DNA of 64,000 bases from Thalassovita gelatinovora (GTDB lineage Bacteria > Pseudomonadota > Alphaproteobacteria > Rhodobacterales > Rhodobacteraceae): the NCBI RefSeq assembly GCF_001458355.1, contig NZ_CYSA01000007.1, positions 64,501-128,500 of the forward strand, read 5' to 3'. How positions within the stretch are numbered: the stretch's first letter is position 1; each line of letters opens with the position of its first letter. The position numbers were made by a program, and so were the translations under genes. Below, in pieces: positions 1 through 8,596 of the stretch. Below the pieces are notes generated by a model. That model searched no databases, was not told the origin of the DNA, and saw only the letters and a program-made list of their open reading frames with translations.

Positions 1-183
1 AGACAGCGCATCAGACAGGTTGTGGATCGCATCCGCGATCAGTGCCAGCGATCCCGAAATTACGCCCGCCACGATCTGCACCAGTGTCAGAAGGAAATTG
101 ACCGCGACCGCCAGCGCCACGCGTTTATCCCCGAGATCGAGATCGGCCCCGTGGTGGTGGTGACCATGATGATCGTTCGGCAT
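1..183 (-). CDS. Cation diffusion facilitator (CDF) family metal efflux protein, N-terminal part only
   Basis: Only the first 61 codons lie in the window; the gene runs off the left edge. The protein starts MPNDHHGHHHHGADLDLGDK, a histidine-rich cytosolic metal-binding tail, then a first membrane segment (about residues 22-45) and the beginning of the second, which ends HNLSDALS. The H-x-x-x-D pattern in that second segment is the intramembrane metal site of CDF zinc/cobalt/manganese exporters. Its start lies 8 bases after the stop of the ABC ATPase gene on the same strand, so the two are probably cotranscribed. The metal cannot be told from this fragment. DmeF- or ZitB-like proteins share this layout. 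Confidence 0.85.
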   Translation of the reverse strand, partial: MPNDHHGHHHHGADLDLGDKRVALAVAVNFLLTLVQIVAGVISGSLALIADAIHNLSDALS

Positions 184-191
184 GTCGCCCC

Positions 192-1118
192 TCAGCCCCG
201 CGTCAGTTCCAGGAAAATATCTTCGAGATCAGCCTCTTCGGTTTTGACATCGCGTATGCGTATCCCGGCATTGCGCACAGCGGCCAGAACCGCCTCGGCG
301 CTGGTTTCATTGGCGTGATAATTCAATGCCAAGGCCCCATCTGGTCGGGCTTCCACGGTTATGCCTTCGGCCTGAGGCATAGAGGCGGCTGCTTCCTCGG
401 GATGAATGACCATAGTCTTGGCGTCGATCCGGTTCAGCAGGTTCACCTTGCTGTCGCGCGCCACCACCTCGCCTTGGCTGATGATGGCGATCTCGTCGCA
501 CATTTCTTCGGCTTCTTCGAGATAATGGGTGGTCAGGATGATGGTCATGCCCTGCTCATTCAGCTTGCGGACATTCGACCACAGCATTTGGCGCAGTTCG
601 ATATCCACCCCAGCCGTTGGTTCATCCAGCACTAGAATATGCGGCGCATGAACTAACGCCTTGCCCAACAACAACCGCCGCCGCATACCGCCCGACAGGG
701 TGCGGGCATAGGCTTCGGCTTTATCTTCCAGACCGATCAGTTTCAGAATCTCGTCGGTGCGGCGCTGCGCTTTGGGCACACCATAAAGCCCAGCCTGCAC
801 CTCCAGCGCTCCCCGAGGCGAAAAAAATGCATCCAGATTCAATTCCTGCGGCATCACCCCGATAGAAGCACGCGACTGGCGTGGATTCACATCCTGATCG
901 AAGCCCCATATCGTCACCTGACCGCTGGTTTTGACCACCAGCCCGGCCAGAATATTGATCAGCGTCGATTTCCCGGCTCCGTTCGGTCCCAGCAGCCCAA
1001 AAACAGACCCTTGCGGAATATCCAGATCGATTCCCTTCAGCGCCAGCTTTTCCGGTTGTCCCTTGGCGCCGCGATAGGTCTTGCGCAGCCCCCGGATTTC
1101 AATGGCATTCCCGCTCAT
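192..1118 (-). CDS. ABC transporter ATP-binding protein (YadG/DrrA-like exporter type)
   Basis: ATPase subunit of an ABC exporter, about 308 residues. Visible motifs are the Walker A GLLGPNGAGKST, the Q-loop in MPQELNLD, the signature LSGGMRRRLLLGKAL, the Walker B ILVLDEPTAGVD and the switch histidine in LTTHYLEEAEEM. The GVD form after Walker B and the C-terminal extension after it fit the drug/polysaccharide ATPase group that includes YadG and DrrA. No permease gene is visible in the window; a CDF exporter follows. An earlier in-frame ATG at 1151 has a better ribosome site (AGGTG about 6 bases upstream) and may be the true start; I use 1118 because homology begins just after it. Confidence 0.85.
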   Translation of the reverse strand: MSGNAIEIRGLRKTYRGAKGQPEKLALKGIDLDIPQGSVFGLLGPNGAGKSTLINILAGLVVKTSGQVTIWGFDQDVNPRQSRASIGVMPQELNLDAFFSPRGALEVQAGLYGVPKAQRRTDEILKLIGLEDKAEAYARTLSGGMRRRLLLGKALVHAPHILVLDEPTAGVDIELRQMLWSNVRKLNEQGMTIILTTHYLEEAEEMCDEIAIISQGEVVARDSKVNLLNRIDAKTMVIHPEEAAASMPQAEGITVEARPDGALALNYHANETSAEAVLAAVRNAGIRIRDVKTEEADLEDIFLELTRG

Positions 1119-1193
1119 GGCCCACTTGCCCCTAGCTTTGTGATCGCTCATAACAGCACCTAGTTCTTTTGCAGCCAAAAGGAAACGTCCCAG

Positions 1194-1379
1194 ATGACGA
1201 CGCAAGCGCCCGAAACCAAAATTGTCGAGAGCTCCAAGATTGCCTGCGACGGCGGCGAAGGCGCCCTTGGCCACCCGCGCGTCTGGCTGCACATCCCGGA
1301 AGAAACGGGTTTCGTCGAATGCCCCTATTGCGACGCCAAATATATCCTGAAGGGATCAGCGGCGGATCAGGTGGGCTGA
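1194..1379 (+). CDS. Zinc-finger domain protein of the zf-CHCC/NDUFS6 type
   Basis: A 61-residue protein with a GHPRVWLHI stretch followed by CPYCDAKY. One histidine and spaced cysteines (C18, H26, C43, C46) match the Cys-His-Cys-Cys zinc site of the family that contains the mitochondrial complex I subunit NDUFS6. In alphaproteobacteria this small protein is found as a stand-alone gene and is thought to be a complex I accessory subunit; that role is knowledge of the family, not shown here. It is divergent from the ABC ATPase gene. A weak hairpin (GGACGG, loop CAA, CCGTCC, at 1397-1411) follows it. Confidence 0.8.
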   Translation: MTTQAPETKIVESSKIACDGGEGALGHPRVWLHIPEETGFVECPYCDAKYILKGSAADQVG

Positions 1380-1522
1380 GCCACGCAGATTTTTGCGGAC
1401 GGCAACCGTCCGATTTAAGTATTTATTGCAAGATGAAATGCATTCGACGTCCGGCGGTCTGGCCGTGCGGGGCTTTGCATGGCATGAAAGACCGTGCCTG
1501 ATCGAACCATGGGAGAGACAGC

Positions 1523-4324
1523 ATGACATTCGGCAAGGGGTGCCACCTGCACCTGATCGACGGATCGGCCTTCATCTTCCGCGCCTATCACGCGCTGCCG
1601 CCGCTGACGCGGAAATCCGACGGCTTGCCGATCGGCGCGGTGGCCGGGTTCTGCAACATGCTGCAACGCTATGTCGACGGCAATCACGGGTCGGACGCAC
1701 CGACCCATGTGGCGGTGATTTTTGATCATTCCGGCAAAACTTTCCGCAACGATTTGTATGATCAGTACAAGGCACATCGCCCGCCCGCGCCCGAAGACCT
1801 GAAACCGCAATTTCCGCTGACCCGCGACGCCACCCGCGCCTTCAACATCGCCTGCGAAGAAATCGAAGGCTTCGAAGCCGATGACATCATCGCCACCCTG
1901 GCGGTGCAGGCGCGCGAAGCGGGCGGGCGGGTAACCATCGTCAGTTCCGACAAGGACCTGATGCAGTTGGTCGGTGACGGGGTTGAAATGCTTGACCCGA
2001 TGAAGAACAAACGGATCGACCGCGACGGTGTGATGGAAAAATTCGGCGTTGGCCCGGAACGGGTGGTCGATGTGCAGGCTTTGGCGGGCGACAGTGTCGA
2101 CAATGTGCCCGGTGCGCCGGGGATCGGGGTAAAAACCGCCGCCTTGCTGATCAACGAATTCGGGTCGCTAGAAGACCTGCTGGACCGGGCCGAAGAGATC
2201 AAGCAACCCAAGCGTCGCCAGACCCTGATTGAAAAGCGCGATCAGATCGAGATGTCAAAAAGGTTGGTGCAACTGGACTGCTACATGGATCTGGATTTCA
2301 GCCTCGACGATCTGGAAGTGCGCGATCCCGATCCCGAAAAACTGATGCATTTTCTGGCCGAGATGGAATTTCGCACCCTGACCAAGCGGATCGCCGATCA
2401 GCTGGGAATCGAACCGCCCGTGATCATCGATACCGATCCGCGTGGCGCCGAACCGGGCGAGGCCGATACGCCCCAAGACCTGCCCTTCAAGCCAGAAGAT
2501 TATGACTGTGTACGCGATGCCACGGCATTGCTCAAATGGATCGCCCAAGCGCGTGAACGCGGCTATGTGGCGGTGGATACAGAAACCACCGGACTTGACG
2601 AAATGCGCGCCGATTTGGTCGGCATTTCGCTTTGTATTGAACCCGGGCAGGCCTGCTATATTCCTCTGACCCACAAGGACGGATCGGATGACCTGTTTGG
2701 GTCGGACAATCTGGCCGAGGGGCAGATGGGGCTGGACGAGGCGTTGCAATTGCTCAAACCCGTCTTCGAGGATGACAGCATCCTGAAGATCGGCCAGAAC
2801 ATGAAATATGACGCCAAGATTTTCGCCCGCTATGGCGTGAACGTCGCGCCGATCGACGACACGATGCTGATGTCTTATGCAATGAATGCCGGGCTGCACG
2901 GGCACGGGATGGACACGCTGTCGGAACGCTATCTGGGTCATACGCCGATCCCGATCAAAACCCTGTTGGGCAGCGGCAAAAGCCAGATTACTTTCGACCG
3001 GGTGCCAGTTGACGACGCTGTGAAATACGCCGCCGAAGACGCCGATATCACCCTGCGCCTGTGGCAGCTGTTCAAACCGCAACTGCACCAGACCCGCGTC
3101 ACCACTGTCTATGAAACACTGGAACGGCCATTGGTGCCGGTGCTGGCGCAGATGGAAATGACCGGCATCAAGGTCGACCGTGATACGCTGTCCCGGATGT
3201 CGAACGCCTTCGCTCAGAAGATGGCCGGGTTCGAGGCCGAACTGTACCAACTTGCCGGTCACGAATTTAACGTGCAGTCCCCCGCGCAGGTCGGCGCGAT
3301 CCTGTTCGAGGAAATGGGCCTTGAAGGCGGCAAGAAAACCAAAAGCGGCCAATGGTCGACCCCTGCGGACGTTCTGGAAGATCTGGCCACCGAACATGAT
3401 TTCGCCGCGCGGGTGCTGGAATACCGCCAGCTGCAAAAGTTGAAGTCGACCTACACAGACGCTCTACAGGATCACATCCACCCCGACACCGGGCGGGTGC
3501 ATACGTCCTACCTGCAAACCGGAGCAAATACCGGGCGCTTTTCGTCTTCCGACCCGAACCTTCAAAACATCCCGGTACGATCAGAAGAAGGGCGGCGCAT
3601 CCGTGAAGCCTTTATTGCCGATGAGGGCAAGGTGCTTTTATCGCTCGACTACAGCCAGATTGAACTGCGCATCCTAGCCGAAATCGCCGGGATTGATGCC
3701 CTGAAACAGGCGTTCAAGGACGGCTTGGATATTCACGCGATGACCGCATCGGAAATGTTCGACGTGCCGATGGAAGACATGACCCCGGAAATCCGCCGCC
3801 GCGCCAAAGCCATCAATTTCGGCGTGATTTATGGCATTTCCGGCTTCGGTCTTGCCCGCAACCTGCGCATTCCGCGAGCCGAGGCGCAGGCCTTTATCAA
3901 TCGTTATTTCGAACGGTTCCCCGGCATCCGCACCTATATGGATGAAACCAAATCTTTTGCCAAAGAACATGGCTTCGTCCAGACCCTGTTCGGACGCAAG
4001 ATCAACACCCCGGAAATTACTGCCAAGGGACCGCGCGCGGGCTTTGCCCAACGCGCCGCGATCAACGCGCCAATTCAGGGCACGGCGGCGGATGTGATCC
4101 GCCGCGCGATGATCCGTATGCCCGCTGCAATCGCGGACCTGCCCGCCAAGATGCTGCTGCAAGTGCATGACGAATTGCTGTTTGAAGTGGATGCGAACCG
4201 CGCCGACGATGTCATCGCCCGCGCCCGCGAGGTGATGGAAACCGCCGCAGCACCAGCCGTTCATCTCTCGCTGCCGCTGACCGTCGATGCCGGGCAGGGC
4301 GCCAACTGGGCCGAAGCGCACTGA
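1523..4324 (+). CDS. polA: DNA polymerase I
   Basis: Full-length 933-residue polymerase I for Okazaki-fragment processing and repair synthesis. It has a 5'-3' exonuclease domain (about 1-300, with FEADDIIATLA), a 3'-5' proofreading domain (about 320-510) that keeps the catalytic pair D352/E354 in VDTETTG, and a family A polymerase domain with motif A (LDYSQIELR, D709), motif B (RRRAKAINFGVIYG) and motif C (VHDELLFEV, D883). All three activities look intact. The ATG at 1523 is preceded by GGGAGAGACAGC. It is monocistronic and convergent with the HIT gene; a tag-plus-hairpin repeat lies between them. Confidence 0.98.
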   Translation: MTFGKGCHLHLIDGSAFIFRAYHALPPLTRKSDGLPIGAVAGFCNMLQRYVDGNHGSDAPTHVAVIFDHSGKTFRNDLYDQYKAHRPPAPEDLKPQFPLTRDATRAFNIACEEIEGFEADDIIATLAVQAREAGGRVTIVSSDKDLMQLVGDGVEMLDPMKNKRIDRDGVMEKFGVGPERVVDVQALAGDSVDNVPGAPGIGVKTAALLINEFGSLEDLLDRAEEIKQPKRRQTLIEKRDQIEMSKRLVQLDCYMDLDFSLDDLEVRDPDPEKLMHFLAEMEFRTLTKRIADQLGIEPPVIIDTDPRGAEPGEADTPQDLPFKPEDYDCVRDATALLKWIAQARERGYVAVDTETTGLDEMRADLVGISLCIEPGQACYIPLTHKDGSDDLFGSDNLAEGQMGLDEALQLLKPVFEDDSILKIGQNMKYDAKIFARYGVNVAPIDDTMLMSYAMNAGLHGHGMDTLSERYLGHTPIPIKTLLGSGKSQITFDRVPVDDAVKYAAEDADITLRLWQLFKPQLHQTRVTTVYETLERPLVPVLAQMEMTGIKVDRDTLSRMSNAFAQKMAGFEAELYQLAGHEFNVQSPAQVGAILFEEMGLEGGKKTKSGQWSTPADVLEDLATEHDFAARVLEYRQLQKLKSTYTDALQDHIHPDTGRVHTSYLQTGANTGRFSSSDPNLQNIPVRSEEGRRIREAFIADEGKVLLSLDYSQIELRILAEIAGIDALKQAFKDGLDIHAMTASEMFDVPMEDMTPEIRRRAKAINFGVIYGISGFGLARNLRIPRAEAQAFINRYFERFPGIRTYMDETKSFAKEHGFVQTLFGRKINTPEITAKGPRAGFAQRAAINAPIQGTAADVIRRAMIRMPAAIADLPAKMLLQVHDELLFEVDANRADDVIARAREVMETAAAPAVHLSLPLTVDAGQGANWAEAH

Positions 4325-4360
4325 AATGGAGCGCGCCGAGAAGAAACCACGGCCCTCCTC

Positions 4361-4427
4361 TTGATCTTCTTCTGTTCGAAAGTATCCTGGGGGTTTGGGG
4401 GCTGGCCCCCAATCGGGCTTAACCCGC
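4361..4427 (+). repeat. Dispersed tag-plus-two-hairpin intergenic repeat, copy A
   Basis: Reads TTGATCTTCTTCTGTT, then a short A-rich stretch, TATCCTGGGGG, a hairpin TTGGGGG-ctgg-CCCCCAA (4395-4412) and a second small one CGGG-cttaa-CCCG. It sits between the convergent 3' ends of polA and the HIT gene. The same layout recurs at 7398-7460, 25105-25162 and 32081-32143. It may double as a transcription stop. Confidence 0.65.
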
Positions 4428-4802
4428 TTTTTGCACCATCCGGCCCATCCAGCGCCCACCCAGCACATGCACATGCAGATGTGGGACTTCCTGTACGCCA
4501 TTTTCGCCCGAATTTGAAATCAACCGAAACCCGTCGCCGTTTTCCCCCGCCTGAACCCCGGTCAATTTACAGACCTCGCCCACCGCGCGGGTGAAATCGA
4601 CGATTTCTTCGGGCGACGCTTCCAAAGCGAAGTGATCGTAGCAAACATAGGGGCCTTTGGGGATCACCAACACATGCACCGGGGCCTGCGGTTGAATGTC
4701 ATGAAATGCCAGCGCATGTTCGGTTTCCAGAACCGTCTTATTCGGGATTTCGCCGCGCAAAATCTTGGCAAAGATATTTTGATCGTCGTAGCTATAGGTC
4801 AT
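4419..4802 (-). CDS. HIT family nucleotide hydrolase (HinT-like)
   Basis: A 127-residue histidine-triad protein. The active-site motif HLHVHVLGG near the C terminus (about residues 108-116) is H-x-H-x-H-x-x. The length and the C-terminal RWMGRMVQKAG match the purine nucleoside phosphoramidase branch (HinT/PKCI), which hydrolyses AMP-linked phosphoramidates. Its start is 8 bases after the stop of the glycosyltransferase gene on the same strand, so it is probably transcribed with it. No functional link between the two is evident. Confidence 0.93.
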   Translation of the reverse strand: MTYSYDDQNIFAKILRGEIPNKTVLETEHALAFHDIQPQAPVHVLVIPKGPYVCYDHFALEASPEEIVDFTRAVGEVCKLTGVQAGENGDGFRLISNSGENGVQEVPHLHVHVLGGRWMGRMVQKAG

Positions 4803-4810
4803 CGGCCATC

Positions 4811-6388
4811 TCAGTCTGAATACAAATAATCGATTCCAACGATTTCTTGCGCTTTGTCTTCGGAAATAGCAAGAAACCGCGCCACCGCATCTATGTTTTC
4901 TTCAAGTTTTCCAGATTCGCGGATGCGGGTATGGTTGTCGAAATTGGCGTCCCTGATCCGGTCGGCTTCGAACGACAGGTCGTGGCGGATCGTGGGTAAC
5001 AGTCGTTGCAGCGTTTCTTGCGGGGTTTGTTCCCCGGCCAGGCCGATCCGCATCGCGTGGCCAACCAGATAGTCGTCGGTGAAATCCACATCGACCTCGA
5101 GCAACCGCGTGGTCGACCGATCGCCGCAAAAATCCTGTAACAGGTCCAACGCACCTGGATCGAGACAGATGATCAACCGGTCGGTCGCGAAATAGTCAAA
5201 CAGCATCCGCATCAAGGCCCGGCGGTGGCGGTGGCGCTTGGGAATGGTTTTCTGAATCCCGCCTAGGTCGGGCAGTGGCGTTGATTCTTCGTTGAACAAA
5301 TACTCGATCGCCGGGATATTGGTGGCCCGGCGGATCTGTTCCAGCAACCGCTTGGCAACATGCCATTTCTTGCAGATCACAATCAGTAATTCGCGTTCGC
5401 GGCCCAAGGTGCTTTCGCTTTCCCAAAACCGCATGCCGAAACGGCGCCCGATCCGGCCGCGACCGCTCAGAAATTTAAACAGGCTGCGGCCTTCGTTGGA
5501 AATTTTGAACGACACCCCTTCAGCGGCGTATAGCGCCCCCAGCCGCGCCTTCAATTCGCGTGCTTCGGGGCTGATCTTGCGAGCGAACAAAAAATCCTGG
5601 CTGACCAGCAGGTCGAAGTGATCGTTGTAAAACGTCACCGGCATGCCGTAATCGGAAAACATAAGAAAGGTCAGCGTGCGGGATTCGATTTCTTCTTCCG
5701 GGACCAGATGGCGCACCAAGGTCTGAAAAAAGGTTTCATCGGGAATCCAAGTGGTGCGGAAGAACCGCATCACATCTTTTCGTTTCTTGGTGAAGTCCAC
5801 GATCCATTCGATGGTGCGACGGCGCAGGCACCACCATTGGCTGCCGATCTGAACCTGGATATCATGCGGGACATCCCGCTCCATCCCCAGTTTTTTCTGC
5901 AAATTATAGGCCCAGTAATAGCGTTTGGGCTGTGTCCGCTCGTTAAAATAATGCCGATAGATCAACCGGTCTTCTTTCATCCCGGTCTTGATCCAGTCAC
6001 TTTCGAAGAAATCGAAGCTTTCGATGAAATCCCGATCATTATCGTCAAGGAAATCATGTGAATACTGCGCCGATTTGATCGCCATGCAGTCGCCTGACAA
6101 CATGTAGAAATGAGTCGCACGTGGAAATGCTTCCAGCGCCGATTGAACCGCGTTCAAAGAAGCCTGCACCAGGCTCCATTCACCCCAGCCACATTTGATT
6201 CGCTTTTTGGCGAAAGTGACATTGGGATTATCCTTCAGCGCCGCCCTGATTTGCCGAAAATGTTCCGTTTTGGCCCGCGCATCGAAGTGAATCGACATAT
6301 AGTCGCCCGCCGCAGTCAGGCGTTCGGCCTGAGAAATAATGGCCTCTGGGTCCTTGTGGCACAGAAGGATGAACGCAATTCTTGCCAT
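4811..6388 (-). CDS. GT14-type beta-1,6-N-acetylglucosaminyltransferase-like protein with C-terminal DUF5928-like region
   Basis: A 525-residue protein. The first half (about 1-265) resembles the core-2/I-branching enzyme fold of family GT14: the N-terminal strand ARIAFILLCHKDP, a YMLSGDC motif, GSQWWCLRR, and IPDETFFQTL holding the likely catalytic glutamate. The second half (about 280-525) fits a domain seen in Rhodobacterales relatives, named DUF5928 as I recall; its function is unknown to me. No signal peptide or membrane segment is seen, so it probably acts in the cytoplasm on a lipid- or nucleotide-linked glycan. It is divergent from a sulfotransferase gene, which suggests a shared role in a branched, sulfated surface glycan. 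Confidence 0.75.
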   Translation of the reverse strand: MARIAFILLCHKDPEAIISQAERLTAAGDYMSIHFDARAKTEHFRQIRAALKDNPNVTFAKKRIKCGWGEWSLVQASLNAVQSALEAFPRATHFYMLSGDCMAIKSAQYSHDFLDDNDRDFIESFDFFESDWIKTGMKEDRLIYRHYFNERTQPKRYYWAYNLQKKLGMERDVPHDIQVQIGSQWWCLRRRTIEWIVDFTKKRKDVMRFFRTTWIPDETFFQTLVRHLVPEEEIESRTLTFLMFSDYGMPVTFYNDHFDLLVSQDFLFARKISPEARELKARLGALYAAEGVSFKISNEGRSLFKFLSGRGRIGRRFGMRFWESESTLGRERELLIVICKKWHVAKRLLEQIRRATNIPAIEYLFNEESTPLPDLGGIQKTIPKRHRHRRALMRMLFDYFATDRLIICLDPGALDLLQDFCGDRSTTRLLEVDVDFTDDYLVGHAMRIGLAGEQTPQETLQRLLPTIRHDLSFEADRIRDANFDNHTRIRESGKLEENIDAVARFLAISEDKAQEIVGIDYLYSD

Positions 6389-6532
6389 CTACGGAAACGA
6401 TAGCCCCTTTTTTCTGATATTGTTTACATAGATACGGCTGATCGGAGATTGAATAAACCTGAATTCTTTGGTTTTTTTAAACAAAAGCAAAAGCTCTGCG
6501 TTTATAGGGGCAATAATCGGAGGCAAAGTTTC

Positions 6533-7351
6533 ATGGGTTTTCCCGGCACCTGGATGACGGAAAGCGAAAGCGTGGTTTACCGCGTCGTTCCGAAATGCGC
6601 TTGTTCGACCATCGGACAGATCATGTTCTATTCCGATCATGGTGAATTCTTCAACGGGGACATCCATGACGCCAAGGCCGGAATGCACAAATGGGCCTTC
6701 GAAGAAAGCCAGTCATTGATCACCCGGAATGTGCAGCATCACACCTCGTATGCGTTCACTTGCGTGCGCAACCCCTATAGCCGCATCCTGTCGAGCTTTT
6801 TTGACAAGATCTGCGGTATCCAACGCAACGGCCGGCGCTATCGCGGCAATCTGGTGCCAATGCTGATTCAGAAATACGGCATCGAGGTCGGCGGCGAGGA
6901 TGGTCAGGACGACTTCGACCAGATCAAGAGTTTCCGCCGTTTCCTGCTGTTTGCCCGCGACACCATCCGGTGGCGCAAACCGATGGATCCGGACATCCAT
7001 TGGTCGGCGATGTCGGGCCATATTTCCACCTTCATCGTCAATGGCGGGCTATACGACAAGATCTTCTATACCGAAAAATTCAACGAAGGCATGCAGCAGG
7101 TTCTGGACCAAATCGAAACGCCTTTTGAGGTCGATCTGGCCACGATCCCACGATTCAACGAATCCGAAGGCCACGGCCCCAAACGCGCCCATCCGATCGA
7201 GGATTATTTCGACGATCTGTCGATGCATCTGGTTTACGAAATGTACAAACGTGATTTCGACATGTTCAAATACGATTTCGAAAATCCGGGCAACAAGCTG
7301 CCGATCGGCGAAATCGATCTGGACGAGGTTCATGCCAAACTGGGGGACTGA
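6533..7351 (+). CDS. Sulfotransferase family 2 protein (carbohydrate sulfotransferase-like)
   Basis: About 272 residues. VVPKCACSTIGQ near the N terminus is the 5'-phosphosulfate loop and CVRNPYSRILSSFF the 3'-phosphate loop that bind the sulfate donor PAPS, as in carbohydrate sulfotransferases of the HNK-1/heparan type. I chose the ATG at 6533 because GGAGG lies 9 bases upstream; a longer frame beginning with TTG at 6449 has no such site. The 140-base gap to the divergent glycosyltransferase is clearly AT-rich compared with the genes around it. The acceptor is unknown; the neighbour points to a surface polysaccharide. Confidence 0.82.
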   Translation: MGFPGTWMTESESVVYRVVPKCACSTIGQIMFYSDHGEFFNGDIHDAKAGMHKWAFEESQSLITRNVQHHTSYAFTCVRNPYSRILSSFFDKICGIQRNGRRYRGNLVPMLIQKYGIEVGGEDGQDDFDQIKSFRRFLLFARDTIRWRKPMDPDIHWSAMSGHISTFIVNGGLYDKIFYTEKFNEGMQQVLDQIETPFEVDLATIPRFNESEGHGPKRAHPIEDYFDDLSMHLVYEMYKRDFDMFKYDFENPGNKLPIGEIDLDEVHAKLGD

Positions 7352-7397
7352 GCGTCGGGCTCTTTAATCTTGGATTCGCCTGCGGCGGGCGGGTTTA

Positions 7398-7460
7398 GGG
7401 GCGCTGCCCCTCTTGGCCCATGGCCAATTCACCCCGGAGTATTTCAGCCAAGATGAAACC
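7398..7460 (-). repeat. Dispersed tag-plus-two-hairpin intergenic repeat, copy B
   Basis: Read on the minus strand it starts with the tag TTTCATCTTGGCTGAAATAC, then TCCGGGG, a hairpin TTGGCC-atg-GGCCAA (7413-7427) and a second hairpin GGGGC-agc-GCCCC (7398-7410). It lies between the convergent ends of the sulfotransferase and adenosine kinase genes. The tag is nearly identical to copy C at 32081. Confidence 0.7.
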
Positions 7461-7499
7461 CCTTCGTTAACCGGGTTCGGGCTTCCATAGCTGCACAGT

Positions 7500-7543
7500 A
7501 CAGGCTGGAAAGCCGGTGACCGCCCAAGGCGAGGCCAGCCTGT
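7500..7543. other. Inverted repeat between convergent genes
   Basis: ACAGGCTGG at 7500-7508 is matched perfectly by CCAGCCTGT at 7535-7543, enclosing 26 bases. There is no T-run on either side, so it is not a standard terminator. It follows repeat copy B and lies 66 bases before the 3' end of the adenosine kinase gene. Confidence 0.4.
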
Positions 7544-7609
7544 GGCGTGGGGCGCAACATGCTGCATCATCTTGGCAAAAACACCGCAGATCCAGCAAAA
7601 TCCAAAGGG

Positions 7610-8596
7610 TCAGGCGATCAGCCCTTGCTGGCGGAACAGGTCGTTCAGATCAGCTTCGGGGCGGGCACCGAAATGGCTGATTACCTCGGCGGCGGCGATG
7701 CATCCCATGCGGCCGGCCGTTTCCAATGGCACACCGGTAGCGTAGCCATACAGGAAGCCCGCAGCGAATTGATCCCCGGCCCCGGTCGCATCGACCGGGA
7801 TGATTTCAGTAACCGGCACCACCGCTTCTTCGGCGCCGCGCACCAGCACCACGTCATGGCCGGACCGGGTACAGACCACCAGACCGGAATCGCTCGCGGC
7901 CTGTTCCAAAGCCGTGCTGAGATCGGTCTGGTAGAGCGATTCCCATTCGTGCTGATTGCCGATCACGTAATCGAGTTCCTTGACCAAACGGCGGAAATCG
8001 TCGCGGTGGCGATCGACGCAGAACGGATCGCTAAGCGCGATCCCGGCCTTGCCACCCGCCGCGCGACACAGTTTCGCGGCCCGTTCGAACGCGTCTTTTC
8101 CCTTTGGCTTGTCGTAGAGGTAGCCTTCTAGGAACAGGATTTCGGCATCGCCTGCAACATCATCGGCCACATCATCAGGCCCCAGTTCCGAAGATATGCC
8201 CAGATAGGTATTCATCGAACGTTCGCCATCAGGCGACACAAAAATCATCGAGCGCGACGTCGGCAATTCCCCCCCCACCACCGGCGAGTTGACGAAATCG
8301 GTGCCGTCCTTGGCCATACCATCGGCATAGAACCGACCCAGCGCATCGTCATGCACCCGTCCGATAAAGCCGGTGGTCAGCCCCAGATTGCCCAGCCCGG
8401 CCAGTGTATTGGCCACCGATCCACCCGGTGCCTGGGTCCGGTTGGTCATCGCGCCATACAGCAATTCACCGCGATCTCGTTCAACCAACTGCATGATGCC
8501 TTTCTGAATGCCCATCAGGTCGAGGAAGCTATCATCGCTTTGGCTGATGACATCGACAATGGCATTGCCGATCCCGACAATCTGATATTTTTTCAT
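7610..8596 (-). CDS. Adenosine kinase (PfkB family)
   Basis: A 328-residue PfkB-family sugar/nucleoside kinase, expected to make AMP from adenosine. The N-terminal GNAIVDVI and GGSVANTLAGLG and the C-terminal DATGAGDQFAAGF, with the catalytic aspartate and the anion hole, are the two PfkB signatures. The sequence resembles the alphaproteobacterial proteins usually called adenosine kinase rather than ribokinase or fructokinase, but substrate is by family only. The ATG overlaps the stop codon of nth by four bases (ATGA), so the two are translationally coupled. Confidence 0.88.
   Translation of the reverse strand: MKKYQIVGIGNAIVDVISQSDDSFLDLMGIQKGIMQLVERDRGELLYGAMTNRTQAPGGSVANTLAGLGNLGLTTGFIGRVHDDALGRFYADGMAKDGTDFVNSPVVGGELPTSRSMIFVSPDGERSMNTYLGISSELGPDDVADDVAGDAEILFLEGYLYDKPKGKDAFERAAKLCRAAGGKAGIALSDPFCVDRHRDDFRRLVKELDYVIGNQHEWESLYQTDLSTALEQAASDSGLVVCTRSGHDVVLVRGAEEAVVPVTEIIPVDATGAGDQFAAGFLYGYATGVPLETAGRMGCIAAAEVISHFGARPEADLNDLFRQQGLIA

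Noticed and set aside
6449-6532. N-terminal extension of the sulfotransferase from a TTG codon
   Set aside because: The ATG at 6533 has GGAGG at a good distance and precedes the family homology; the extension is AT-rich intergenic sequence.
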